Both the position numbers and the translations under genes were made by a program. From NCBI GenBank assembly GCA_937927335.1, contig CALBDU010000038.1, positions 1 through 36,732 of the forward strand: a DNA stretch of 36,732 bases, written 5' to 3'. The notes beneath the pieces were generated by a model. The model saw nothing but the letters and a program-made list of their open reading frames with translations. It was not told where the DNA came from and did not search any database. This DNA comes from an uncultured Clostridium sp. (GTDB lineage: Bacteria > Bacillota > Clostridia > Clostridiales > Clostridiaceae). Below are positions 1 through 8,020 of this stretch, piece after piece (position 1 is the first letter of the stretch; every line of letters starts with the position of its first letter).

Positions 1-55
1 AGAGTGCCAGCCTTCCAAGCTGGTTACGAGGGTTCGATTCCCTTCACCCGCTCCA
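1..55 (+). tRNA. tRNA-Gly (TCC), 5' part cut off by window edge
   Basis: The anticodon stem pairs bases 7-11 with 19-23 around a 7-base loop whose anticodon is TCC at 14-16, reading GGA glycine codons. A 5-bp T stem (28-32 with 40-44) encloses the loop TTCGATT. The 3' acceptor strand CACCCGC (45-51) is followed by discriminator T and an encoded CCA ending at 55. The 5' acceptor strand and D arm lie outside the window. Confidence 0.95.
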
Positions 56-79
56 TTTTAATTTGAATGAGTACTATGG

Positions 80-156
80 GCACCCATAGCTCAGTTGGAT
101 AGAGTTACGGACTTCGAATCCGGAGGTCGCAGGTTCGAATCCTGCTGGGTGCGCCA
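80..156 (+). tRNA. tRNA-Arg (TCG)
   Basis: A complete cloverleaf is visible. The acceptor arm pairs GCACCCA (80-86) with TGGGTGC (146-152), followed by discriminator G and an encoded CCA. The anticodon loop at 112-118 carries TCG (114-116), reading CGA arginine codons. The T arm is 129-145 with loop TTCGAAT. The first anticodon-stem pair (A107 with G123) is a mismatch. It lies 24 bases after the tRNA-Gly, so the two are probably processed from one transcript. Confidence 0.95.
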
Positions 157-171
157 AACATATGATAAATC

Positions 172-211
172 AAGGCTTTCACAAAAATTGTGGAAGCCTT
201 TAATTTTTTTT
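172..211 (+). terminator. Rho-independent terminator of the tRNA cluster
   Basis: An 11-bp stem (172-182 with 190-200, one G-T pair) with a 7-base loop is followed by a T-rich run at 204-211. It sits 15 bases after the tRNA-Arg CCA end and fits termination of the tRNA transcript. The rest of the gap up to base 349 holds no gene or promoter that I can support. Confidence 0.85.
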
Positions 212-349
212 GCTTTATTTATAAAAAAAGTTTTTTTAATAAAGGATTTTTAAAATTTATGCAGAATATTACAAATATTGCAACATTTGCGACAATTCAA
301 ATGTTACTCAGACATTATATTAGGTTTTTATGGGTAAAGGAGATATTTT

Positions 350-3211
350 ATGAGGAAAGATTATGGATTCAAGTCTATTAGAAAATCAACTATTATTCTT
401 CTTGTAATCATGACCTCCTTATTAATGGCCGTAATTTATGCAGTAACAGATAGAGTAATGATTAATGTTATAAAGCAGCAGGAGAAGGAAGATGTAATAA
501 AGCATTTGGATACTGTTACTAATGAAATAGACAAGGAAGCCGTATCCCTTCAATCCATTGCGCTGGATTGGGGTGCATGGGATGATACTTATGAGTTCGC
601 AGAGGATCAAAATAAAGCATATATTGATGATAATTTGTTTGAAGATGGCTTTGAAAATCTGGATCTTAATTTAATTGTAATTACAGATAAGTCAGGTCAA
701 TTTGTCTTTGCAAAGGAACTTATGCCAGGAGGGCAGTCTTTTCAGGTAGTTCCAGATGACTTAAAGGCAACTCTTGGGAAAAGCGGCGTATTGGGTAATA
801 TGGATATTAATTATAAACTTAAGGGAATAATTATACTGTCAGATGGGGCAATGCTCATAGCTTCACAGCCAATTATAACCAGCAGGAACCAGGGGCCGGT
901 GAATGGAAATCTTATTTTTGGACGGATTTTAGATGATGCTGGCGCCAGGGAGCTGTCCAGACTTCTTAACATGGATGTTTCCTTTGAAAAAGCAGCTAAC
1001 AGCGGAAATAACATTCAAAGACTGGTCTCTGGACAAGAATCGGTTGAAGTAAATGAGATCAGCAAAATTCAGGTTAGCGGGAGAACAATTTTAAAGGATA
1101 TTTACGGTGAGCCCTGTCTTGCTTTAAACGTAGTGCTCCCAAGAGATATATACAAATTTGGCAAAGCTAATATTACATACTTAATGTGCATACTGGCATT
1201 TGTTATTTTAGTTTTCTGTATGACTATAATAGTATATTTGGAGAAAAATATATTATTAAGAGTATTGAAATTAAGCAATGATATTTTGGAAATAGGTAAC
1301 AGGGTACATACTGGCAGCCGGCTTGAAGCTCAGAAAAAAAAGGATGAAATATATATACTTACTGAAGGTATTAACCACATGCTGGATAAGCTTGATGAGT
1401 TTGAGAAAAAAATTAGAAACAGCGAAGAAAAATACCGCACCTTTGTTGAAAAAGGAACTGAAATAATATATTCTCTGGATCCCAAGGGTACTGTTTCTTA
1501 TATCTCCCCCAATTGTGCCAGCCTTCTTGGGTACAGTGGAGATGAAATTATAGGAAAGCCGCTTTCATTTTTAGTTTTTGATGAAGACAAACCGAAGTGG
1601 CATGAAGTATTGAAGGATGCAAACGGTATTATATCAGGGAAGGATGGCTGTGAATTTAGAACTATATTAAAATACGGGAGCATGAGATGGTTTAATACAC
1701 GTATATCCATAGTCAACAATGGTATTGGCTCTAATAGCTATATTGGCATATTGAATGATATTCAAAACAGAAAAATGGCAGAGGAGGAATTGAGGAAGGC
1801 CCACGATGAGCTTGAGCTTAAGGTTCGGAAAAGAACAGAGGAGCTCTCTATGGCAAATGAAAAGCTGAAAAAGGAAATATCAGAAAAGGAAATTATACAG
1901 GAAAGAATAATGTACATTGCATACCATGATTATCTTACGGGACTTCCAAACCGTCAGCTTTTTGTTGACCGCCTTGATCATGCAATTCTGGCATCAGGAA
2001 GGCTTGAAAGACCACTGGGAGTGATTTTCCTGGATTTGGATGACTTTAAGCTGGTTAATGATACAATGGGACATGAACATGGTGATGAACTGTTGAAGAA
2101 AGTAGCACAGAGGCTTATGGCATCCCTCAGGAAGGAGGATACCATTGCAAGATTTGGTGGTGACGAGTTTGTTATTCTGGTGCAAAATCTGGCCAATGTT
2201 GAGGATATAATATTGGCTGTGGAAAAGGTCATAGGCTGTTTGATAAAGCCATTCAAAATAAGGAACCAGGATATATATATAACAGGTAGTGTAGGAATTG
2301 CTATGTTTCCAATGGATGGCGAGGATGTGAATACTCTGCTTAAGAATGCTGATATTGCTATGTACAGAGCCAAAGAAAGAGGGAAAAACCAGTATGCCTT
2401 GTGCACCCCTCTTATGAAAACAAAAGTTGTTGAAACTATGAAAATCACTAACAGCTTGTATCGTGCTTTGGAACGAGATGAATTTATTGTATATTACCAG
2501 CCCCAGATACAATGTTCCACTGGTGATATAGTGGGCTTTGAAGCCCTCCTGCGCTGGAATAATCCAGAAATGGGTTTAGTATCTCCGGCACAATTTATTC
2601 CTATTGCTGAGCATACAGGGCTTATTATACCTATAGGAGAATGGGTGCTGAGGCAGGCATGTAGTCAAAACAAGAATTGGCATGAACAGGGCTTTGGCAA
2701 CAGGCGTATTGCTGTGAACCTTTCATTGGTGCAGTTAAAACGGGGCGGCATAGTTGCAGACATAAAGAATATATTAGATGAAACCGGGTTGCTGCCTAAT
2801 TATCTTGAGCTGGAGATAACAGAGAGTGTAGCTATGAATGAAGATATCCATTTTGAAGAAATTCTCAAAGAGTTAAAGGAACTTGGCATCAAAATTTCAA
2901 TAGATGATTTTGGAACCGAATACTCTTCGTTGACCCGTCTCAAGGATATGCCCATTGACAGGATCAAAATAGCTATGCCATTCATTCAGGGGATTACTGC
3001 CAATGAAAAAGATGAAGCTATTGTTAAAACATTAATCACTCTGGCAAAAAGCCTGAATGTGAAAATCATTGCCGAGGGAGTTGAAAATGAAGAACAGTAT
3101 AAATTTTTGCTTCAGCATCATTGCGATGAAATTCAGGGTTACTATTTTTATAGGGCTATGTGTGCAGCTGATATTGAAAATATGCTGGATGCTTATAATG
3201 GAGAAATATAG
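350..3211 (+). CDS. Membrane-bound CHASE4-PAS-GGDEF-EAL cyclic-di-GMP protein
   Basis: This is a 953-residue sensor-type protein of cyclic di-GMP turnover. Order of parts: membrane helix about 14-33; extracellular CHASE4-like domain with the DWGAWDDTYEF motif near 73-83; second helix about 282-303; a probable HAMP-like linker; PAS domain about 363-475; a charged coiled stretch; GGDEF about 530-690; EAL about 700-945. The cyclase motif GGDEF is intact at 603-607 and an inhibitory-site RxxD (RKED) lies at 594-597. The EAL motif is at 731-733. Two usually conserved EAL positions differ: DDFGTG reads DDFGTE (E857), and KID reads KIA (A875). The start at 350 follows AAAGGAG with good spacing. It stands alone, with a terminator after it. 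Synthesis looks possible; phosphodiesterase activity is uncertain. The ligand is unknown. Confidence 0.95.
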   Translation: MRKDYGFKSIRKSTIILLVIMTSLLMAVIYAVTDRVMINVIKQQEKEDVIKHLDTVTNEIDKEAVSLQSIALDWGAWDDTYEFAEDQNKAYIDDNLFEDGFENLDLNLIVITDKSGQFVFAKELMPGGQSFQVVPDDLKATLGKSGVLGNMDINYKLKGIIILSDGAMLIASQPIITSRNQGPVNGNLIFGRILDDAGARELSRLLNMDVSFEKAANSGNNIQRLVSGQESVEVNEISKIQVSGRTILKDIYGEPCLALNVVLPRDIYKFGKANITYLMCILAFVILVFCMTIIVYLEKNILLRVLKLSNDILEIGNRVHTGSRLEAQKKKDEIYILTEGINHMLDKLDEFEKKIRNSEEKYRTFVEKGTEIIYSLDPKGTVSYISPNCASLLGYSGDEIIGKPLSFLVFDEDKPKWHEVLKDANGIISGKDGCEFRTILKYGSMRWFNTRISIVNNGIGSNSYIGILNDIQNRKMAEEELRKAHDELELKVRKRTEELSMANEKLKKEISEKEIIQERIMYIAYHDYLTGLPNRQLFVDRLDHAILASGRLERPLGVIFLDLDDFKLVNDTMGHEHGDELLKKVAQRLMASLRKEDTIARFGGDEFVILVQNLANVEDIILAVEKVIGCLIKPFKIRNQDIYITGSVGIAMFPMDGEDVNTLLKNADIAMYRAKERGKNQYALCTPLMKTKVVETMKITNSLYRALERDEFIVYYQPQIQCSTGDIVGFEALLRWNNPEMGLVSPAQFIPIAEHTGLIIPIGEWVLRQACSQNKNWHEQGFGNRRIAVNLSLVQLKRGGIVADIKNILDETGLLPNYLELEITESVAMNEDIHFEEILKELKELGIKISIDDFGTEYSSLTRLKDMPIDRIKIAMPFIQGITANEKDEAIVKTLITLAKSLNVKIIAEGVENEEQYKFLLQHHCDEIQGYYFYRAMCAADIENMLDAYNGEI

Positions 3212-3263
3212 TTGTTCCTTTATGGGCAGCTGTATATAAAATTTTATAAATTTTTAAAATATG

Positions 3264-3292
3264 AACAGGTGCTGTAAGGCACCTGTTTTTTT
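3264..3292 (+). terminator. Terminator after the GGDEF-EAL gene
   Basis: A perfect 9-bp stem (3264-3272 with 3279-3287) with a 6-base loop runs into a T tract ending at 3292. An ATG at 3261 opens a longer frame through this hairpin, which argues against using it as the start of the next small gene. Confidence 0.9.
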
Positions 3293-3350
3293 AGGCATAA
3301 AAATTTTCAACCTGCACAAAATTTATTTAAATATATTTTGGAGGTGTGCT

Positions 3351-3488
3351 ATGAAAAAAAATATTGAAGCCGAAAATCAAAGCATGAAACAGAAAAGCCA
3401 TGACAGCGGTGAGAGCAAAACCGGGTATAATGACAGGGGAAATGCCAGCAAGCTTGCAGCAGAACAGAGTACTAGAAATAAAAATTAA
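3351..3488 (+). CDS. Small hydrophilic protein, 45 residues, unknown
   Basis: I do not recognise this protein. The start at 3351 is chosen because GGAGG (3340-3344) lies 6 bases upstream; an in-frame ATG at 3261 is inside the preceding terminator hairpin. The product is rich in K, E, S, N and Q, has no cysteine and no hydrophobic segment, and looks disordered. Its size and composition resemble small clostridial spore or stress proteins in general, but no family motif is visible. It is separated from the preceding gene by a terminator and from xpt by a promoter region, so it is probably its own unit. The ribosome binding site is the main evidence that it is real. Confidence 0.55.
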   Translation: MKKNIEAENQSMKQKSHDSGESKTGYNDRGNASKLAAEQSTRNKN

Positions 3489-3555
3489 TTATTAGGGGGA
3501 TGGGCATTTTAAGTAAAAATATATTGATTTTTGGGGTAATTTGTTTTATTATTAG

Positions 3556-3599
3556 ATTGGCGAATGTTCTAATAATAATACTTAACATTGTTCGCAATG
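3556..3599 (+). promoter_or_regulatory. Paired PurR-like boxes upstream of xpt
   Basis: Two sites with a CGAA core face each other: ATTGGCGAATGTT (3556-3568), and CATTGCGAACAAT read on the minus strand (3599-3587). They are 18 bases apart. The Bacillus/Lactococcus PurR consensus AWWWCCGAACWWT matches the second well and the first loosely, and paired inverted boxes about 16-17 bases apart are the Bacillus arrangement. The second box overlaps the probable -35 of the xpt promoter. Operator function is inferred; the regulator gene is not in this window. Confidence 0.55.
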
Positions 3600-3611
3600 A
3601 TATTTTATATA
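3582..3611 (+). promoter_or_regulatory. Probable promoter of the xpt/nucleoside transporter unit
   Basis: A -35-like TTAACA (3582-3587) and a -10-like TATATA (3606-3611) are separated by 18 bases. Downstream, AACTTA (3611-3616) and TAAGTT (3622-3627) form a small inverted repeat in the leader. I looked for a purine riboswitch core and did not find one. Confidence 0.5.
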
Positions 3612-3664
3612 ACTTAACTCCTAAGTTAATTAGTGAGTTATTTATTGTTTAAGGGGATACATAA

Positions 3665-4234
3665 ATGAAGCTTTTGGAAGAAAAAATATTAAAAGATGGA
3701 GAAGTCATTGGAGAAAGTATTTTAAAGGTGGACAATTTTCTGAACCATCAACTGGATATAGAACTTTTTAATGAGATGGGCAAGGAGTTTTTGAGGCTGT
3801 TTGAAAATGACGGCATAACAAAAATATTTACAATAGAAACTTCCGGAATTGCCATCGCATCTTTGGCAGCATTGCACTTTAAGGTGCCTGTGCTATTTGC
3901 TAAAAAACATGCAGGCAGCAATATGGATTCAGAGGTATATGAATCAAAGGTGTTTTCCTATACCAAGAATGTGGAGTATACCATAAAGGCAAGCAGGAAA
4001 TACCTTAATAAGAATGACAGGGTATTGATAATTGATGACTTTTTGGCCAGCGGCTCCGCCGTAAAGGGCCTTATTGACATAGTAAAGCAGGCGGGAGCTC
4101 AGGTTGCCGGAGTTGGAATAGCCATAGAAAAATCCTTTGAAACCGGCCGAGGGGTAGTTGAAGATATGGGGGTAAAAGTTGAATCTTTAGCTAGAATAGA
4201 TTCAATGATTGGAAACAAGGTAAGATTTAAATAA
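3665..4234 (+). CDS. xpt: Xanthine phosphoribosyltransferase
   Basis: The enzyme converts xanthine (and often guanine) plus PRPP to the nucleotide in purine salvage, in the cytoplasm. The 189-residue protein matches the Xpt family in length and order: an N-terminal KVDNFLNHQ segment (21-29), TIETSGIA (56-63), and the PRPP loop VLIIDDFLASGSA (120-132), followed by IVKQAGA and IEKSFE. The start follows AAGGGG (3650-3655). It is first in a unit with a BMP-family nucleoside transporter, so imported nucleosides could supply its base substrate after phosphorolysis. Paired PurR-like boxes upstream suggest purine repression. Confidence 0.95.
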   Translation: MKLLEEKILKDGEVIGESILKVDNFLNHQLDIELFNEMGKEFLRLFENDGITKIFTIETSGIAIASLAALHFKVPVLFAKKHAGSNMDSEVYESKVFSYTKNVEYTIKASRKYLNKNDRVLIIDDFLASGSAVKGLIDIVKQAGAQVAGVGIAIEKSFETGRGVVEDMGVKVESLARIDSMIGNKVRFK

Positions 4235-4269
4235 TTTTACTATAAATAAAAAAAAGGGGAGGAAAATTC

Positions 4270-5358
4270 ATGAAAAAATTATCCAGTATTTTGGTTGCTG
4301 TAATTATGCTTGTTGGTTTATTTACCGGCTGCTCAAGTAACCAGAAGGCAGACAATGCAAAAAAAATTAAGGTTGGCTTCATCTATGTCGGCTCCATAGG
4401 AGACGGCGGATGGACATATGCTCAGGATCAGGGAAGACTTTACCTTGCTAAGGAAACCGGAGTTGAAACAATTTACAAGGAAAATGTTAAGGAAGACGCA
4501 GCAGAAGTTCAAAAGGTTGCAGAGGATATGATAAATCAGGGCTGCAATGTAATTTTTGGAACAAGCTTTGGCTTCATGGATGGTATGGTTATGGAAGCAA
4601 AGAAACATCCGGAAGTTAAATTCCTTCACTGTTCTGGAAATAAACTAGATACAAATCTTGGAACATATTTCGGAAGAATGTACCAGGCAAGATACCTTTC
4701 AGGTATAGTAGCAGGTATGAAAACAAAAACAAATAAAATTGGTTATGTAGCAGCATTTGAAATACCTGAGGTTGTTAGAGGAATAAATGCTTTTACTTTA
4801 GGAGTTCAGTCAGTAAATCCAAATGCAGTTGTAGCAGTTAAATGGACTCATACTTGGTATGACCCTGCAAAGGAAAAGGAAGCAGCAAAGGCACTTATTG
4901 ATGAAAAATGTGATGTTATTACACAGCACCAGGATTCAGCAGGTCCTCAGCAGGCAGCTGAAGAAGCCGGAGTGTTCTCTGTTGGTTACGATTCAGATAT
5001 GAAAGCAGCAGCACCAAAGGCATATATGACTGCACCAGTATTTAACTGGGGACCATACTTTGTAAATCAGATTAAGGCTATGCAGGCTGGAACCTGGAAG
5101 TCAGAAGCATACTGGGGTCCAATCAATGACGGCGTTGTAGGTCTTGCACCATTGACAGCCAATGCACCTGAAGGGGCACAGGCAGCTGTAGACAAGGCAA
5201 AAGCAGATATTGAATCAGGAAAGAATAAGATATTCACTGGCCCTATAAAGGATCAGACAGGAGCTGTTAAGGTAGCAGCTGGACAGACAATGACAGATAA
5301 GGAAATGTTGGAATTCAACTGGTTTGTACAGGGAGTTCAGGGACAGATTAGTAAGTAG
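4270..5358 (+). CDS. BMP-family nucleoside-binding lipoprotein
   Basis: This is the extracellular substrate-binding subunit of an ABC importer of the BmpA/PnrA family, whose studied members bind purine nucleosides. The 362-residue protein has a lipoprotein signal with the lipobox around GLFTGC, lipidated at Cys21, then a periplasmic-binding-like fold starting IKVGFIYVGSIGDGGWTYAQD. AGGGGAGG lies just before the ATG at 4270. It lies between xpt and the ATPase and permease genes of the same transporter. A 42-base palindrome follows its stop codon and could protect or separate its message. The exact nucleoside cannot be read from sequence. Confidence 0.93.
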   Translation: MKKLSSILVAVIMLVGLFTGCSSNQKADNAKKIKVGFIYVGSIGDGGWTYAQDQGRLYLAKETGVETIYKENVKEDAAEVQKVAEDMINQGCNVIFGTSFGFMDGMVMEAKKHPEVKFLHCSGNKLDTNLGTYFGRMYQARYLSGIVAGMKTKTNKIGYVAAFEIPEVVRGINAFTLGVQSVNPNAVVAVKWTHTWYDPAKEKEAAKALIDEKCDVITQHQDSAGPQQAAEEAGVFSVGYDSDMKAAAPKAYMTAPVFNWGPYFVNQIKAMQAGTWKSEAYWGPINDGVVGLAPLTANAPEGAQAAVDKAKADIESGKNKIFTGPIKDQTGAVKVAAGQTMTDKEMLEFNWFVQGVQGQISK

Positions 5359-5363
5359 TAAAT

Positions 5364-5405
5364 AATTGAGAATTGAGAATTAAATTTAATTCTCAATTCT
5401 CAATT
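5364..5405. repeat. Perfect 42-base palindrome between binding protein and ATPase genes
   Basis: Bases 5364-5384 are the exact reverse complement of 5385-5405, with no loop. Each arm contains the direct repeat ATTGAGA-ATTGAGA. The sequence is almost entirely A and T apart from the GAG/CTC triplets. In RNA it would form a long hairpin 6 bases after the binding-protein stop codon and 21 bases before the ATPase start. Only a four-T run follows, so it is more likely an mRNA stabiliser or partial terminator than a full terminator. It may belong to a dispersed repeat family. Confidence 0.85.
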
Positions 5406-5426
5406 TTAAAGTTTAGAGGTGAAGTC

Positions 5427-6959
5427 ATGGAAAGCAAAGTACCGTATGTAAGTATGAACAACATAAAAAAAGTTTTTGGCAAAGTAGTAGCAAACAAGGA
5501 TGTAAACCTTACAGTTGAAGGCGGAGAGATCCATGCCCTTCTGGGAGAAAATGGAGCTGGGAAGAGTACGCTGATGAACATGCTTTCAGGAGTTTATACT
5601 CCTGACGGGGGAGAAATTTTAATTCATGGTAAAGAAGTAAGTTTCAGTTCTCCTAAAGAAGCTATTGATTCAAGGATAGGAATGATATACCAGCATTTTA
5701 AGCTGGTAGACAATATGTCTGCTATAGAAAACATTATGCTCGGACAGAAACATAAAGTATTTTTAAGCAGCAGCATGGTTAAGAAGAAGATTGGTGATAT
5801 CTGCCAGAGATACGGCTTGGAACTGGAGCTTGATAAAAAGGTTTACGATATGTCTGTAGGGGAAAAGCAAACACTTGAAATATTGAAGGTTCTTTACAGA
5901 GGTGCTGATATTTTAATCCTTGACGAGCCAACTACAGTTTTTACTCCACAGGAGGCAAAGAAGCTGTTTAAAATAATGAATAAAATGAAGGAAAACGGCT
6001 GCGCTGTAATTTTCATAACCCATAAAATGGAGGAGGTTATGGAAATATCAGACAGGATTACCGTGCTTAGAAAAGGTGAGACTGTAAAAACAGTAAATAA
6101 GTCTGATACAAGTCCAGAAGAACTTGCGGAGCTTATGGTTGGTCATTCTGTTGATCTTTCCATTGAAAGAAATGCTCCTGTGAATAATAATGTGGTTCTT
6201 GAAATAAAGGAATTAACAGTATTAAATGAAGATAACCTGGAAGCATTAAGTGATATTAATTTTTATTTAAAAAGCGGAGAAATATTAGGTATCGCAGGTA
6301 TAGCAAACAGTGGTCAGAAGGAGCTGTGTGAAGCTATTGCAGGCATATATCCTATAAAGTCCGGACAGGTTATTTTAGAAGGCGAAAATATCGCAGGTAA
6401 CAATCCAAGAGATATAATTAAAAAAGGCATAAGCATGAGCTTCGTCCCGGAAGACAGGCTGGGAATGGGCCTGGTTGGCTCAATGGATATGGTGGACAAT
6501 TTGCTTTTGAAGTCCTATCACAATCAGAAGGGATTTTTCATCGACAAGAAGCCAGCTATTGCAAAGGCAAAAGAAGTAAAGGAAAGGCTTCAAATACAAA
6601 CCCCTGATATTTTTTATCCTATTAAAAACTTATCCGGAGGCAATATTCAGAAGATACTTTTAGGCAGAGAGCTAGACTCCAATCCTCATGTGCTTATTAT
6701 GGCTTACCCGGTTAGGGGGCTGGATATTAATACCTGCTATACTATATATGATTTAATGAATGAACAAAAGGAAAAAGGCGTTGGTGTACTGTTCATAGGC
6801 GAAGATCTTGACGTTCTTATCCAGCTTTGCGACAGAATACTGGTAATGTATAACGGGAAAATAACAGGCACAGTTGACGCAAAGAATATCACTAAGGAAA
6901 AACTTGGACTACTTATGGTTGGTAAAACCAACGAAAGTGAGGGAAATAAGGTTGTTTAG
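5427..6959 (+). CDS. ABC transporter ATPase with two ABC domains (nucleoside importer)
   Basis: This is the tandem ATPase of the BMP-type importer, at the inner face of the membrane, 510 residues. First domain: Walker A GENGAGKST (40-48), signature MSVGEKQ, Walker B ILILDEPTTVFTPQEA. Second domain: a degenerate Walker A (GIANSGQKEL), signature LSGGNIQK, and a Walker B without the usual Glu (LIMAYPVRGLD); this asymmetry is normal for the family. The start at 5427 follows AGAGGTG; an in-frame ATG at 5373 lies inside the palindrome and is rejected. The end overlaps the next gene by 8 bases, implying translational coupling. Confidence 0.95.
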   Translation: MESKVPYVSMNNIKKVFGKVVANKDVNLTVEGGEIHALLGENGAGKSTLMNMLSGVYTPDGGEILIHGKEVSFSSPKEAIDSRIGMIYQHFKLVDNMSAIENIMLGQKHKVFLSSSMVKKKIGDICQRYGLELELDKKVYDMSVGEKQTLEILKVLYRGADILILDEPTTVFTPQEAKKLFKIMNKMKENGCAVIFITHKMEEVMEISDRITVLRKGETVKTVNKSDTSPEELAELMVGHSVDLSIERNAPVNNNVVLEIKELTVLNEDNLEALSDINFYLKSGEILGIAGIANSGQKELCEAIAGIYPIKSGQVILEGENIAGNNPRDIIKKGISMSFVPEDRLGMGLVGSMDMVDNLLLKSYHNQKGFFIDKKPAIAKAKEVKERLQIQTPDIFYPIKNLSGGNIQKILLGRELDSNPHVLIMAYPVRGLDINTCYTIYDLMNEQKEKGVGVLFIGEDLDVLIQLCDRILVMYNGKITGTVDAKNITKEKLGLLMVGKTNESEGNKVV

Positions 6960-8019
6960 AATTGTTAAAAAAAGTGAAGTAAACAGCAAGGACAGTATTA
7001 AAATCAGGACAGCTGCAATTATCCTGGCACTTTTGTTATCGGCAGTATTTTTGGCTGCCTTAAGGTTGAATCCAATACTTGTTTATGAAGGAATGATAAA
7101 AGGAGCTTTTGGATCTGCATACAGCTTCAGGGAGACAATAATAAAGGCTATTCCTTTGCTGATAACTGCCCTTGGTATATCTGTGGCGTTCAGGATGCAG
7201 TTTTGGAATATAGGCGGTGAAGGCCAGATACTGATGGGAGCTTTCTGTGCATCATTTTTTGCATTTAACTTTCCTGATATGGCTAAAGTTCCACTGCTTG
7301 CAATAATGTTTGCTGCAGGGATAGCAGGAGGAGCAGTATGGGCTTTCATACCTGCAGTTTTCAAATCAAAATGGGGAACAAATGAAACCATAGTAACACT
7401 TATGATGAATTATGTTGCCATAAAGTGGATAACATATCTGCAGTATGGGCCATGGAAGGATAAATCCTCCATGGGCTTCCCAAGGATGCCACTGTTTACG
7501 GATAATGCAATCCTGCCAGATTTTCTTGGTATTAATGTAGGCTGGGTTATAGCTCTTTTTCTGGTAGTTGGCATGTATATTTTCATGAATAAAACCAAAA
7601 AGGGTTACGAAATTGCCGTACTTGGAGAAAGTGAAAAAACAGCCCATTATGCAGGAGTAAATATTAAAAAGACCATTATAATCGCTATGCTTTTAAGCGG
7701 AGGACTTTGCGGCCTGGCAGGCTTTATCCAGGCTTCAGCAGTAAGCTATACCCTATCCACCCAGGTTTCCGGAGGTGTAGGCTTTACGGCAATCATAGTT
7801 GCATATCTGGGAAACTTAAGTGCACCAGTAACCCTGGTGGTGTCAATTTTATTTGCAGCACTTCTGGAAGGTGGAGCATATATTCAAACAGCATTCGGCA
7901 CACCGGAATCCACAGCCCAGATTCTTCAGGCAATGATACTATTCTTTGTCCTGGGAAGTGAATTTTTTATCAGGTATAGAATCGTGAGAAAAAATCATGG
8001 AAAAAAGGAGGAGGAGTAG
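6952..8019 (+). CDS. ABC transporter permease 1 (nucleoside importer)
   Basis: This is a membrane permease of the BPD_transp_2 family (as in RbsC and NupP-type proteins), about 355 residues with many hydrophobic segments. The conserved cytoplasmic region GYEIAVLGESEKTAHYAGVNIKK, typical of these permeases, is present. The start is probably TTG at 6952: GAGGG ends 8 bases before it, and the gene then overlaps the ATPase stop codon by 8 bases. An ATG at 6874, deep inside the ATPase gene, gives a non-conserved hydrophilic extension and has no binding site; GTG at 6937 is a weaker alternative. It forms a heterodimer with the next gene product. Confidence 0.92.
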   Translation: MFRIVKKSEVNSKDSIKIRTAAIILALLLSAVFLAALRLNPILVYEGMIKGAFGSAYSFRETIIKAIPLLITALGISVAFRMQFWNIGGEGQILMGAFCASFFAFNFPDMAKVPLLAIMFAAGIAGGAVWAFIPAVFKSKWGTNETIVTLMMNYVAIKWITYLQYGPWKDKSSMGFPRMPLFTDNAILPDFLGINVGWVIALFLVVGMYIFMNKTKKGYEIAVLGESEKTAHYAGVNIKKTIIIAMLLSGGLCGLAGFIQASAVSYTLSTQVSGGVGFTAIIVAYLGNLSAPVTLVVSILFAALLEGGAYIQTAFGTPESTAQILQAMILFFVLGSEFFIRYRIVRKNHGKKEEE

Positions 8020-8020
8020 A

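Noticed and set aside
190..381. 63-residue frame overlapping the start of the GGDEF-EAL gene
   Set aside because: It begins in the tRNA terminator, has no convincing ribosome binding site and overlaps the real start in another frame.
1978..2512. Two overlapping minus-strand reading frames of 156 and 172 residues
   Set aside because: They lie antisense to the GGDEF region, which has strong family motifs, and have no ribosome binding site; they are shadows.
3489..3664. Purine (guanine) riboswitch before xpt
   Set aside because: The conserved three-way junction core and loop sequences of the purine aptamer were not found; PurR-like boxes explain the control better.
6600..6800. Damaged second ATP site in the transporter ATPase
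   Set aside because: A degenerate second nucleotide site is normal for this importer family, so it is not evidence of decay.
6874..6951. Long N-terminal extension of permease 1 from ATG 6874
   Set aside because: It overlaps the ATPase gene by 86 bases, lacks a ribosome binding site, and is unlike permease N-termini; TTG 6952 is better.
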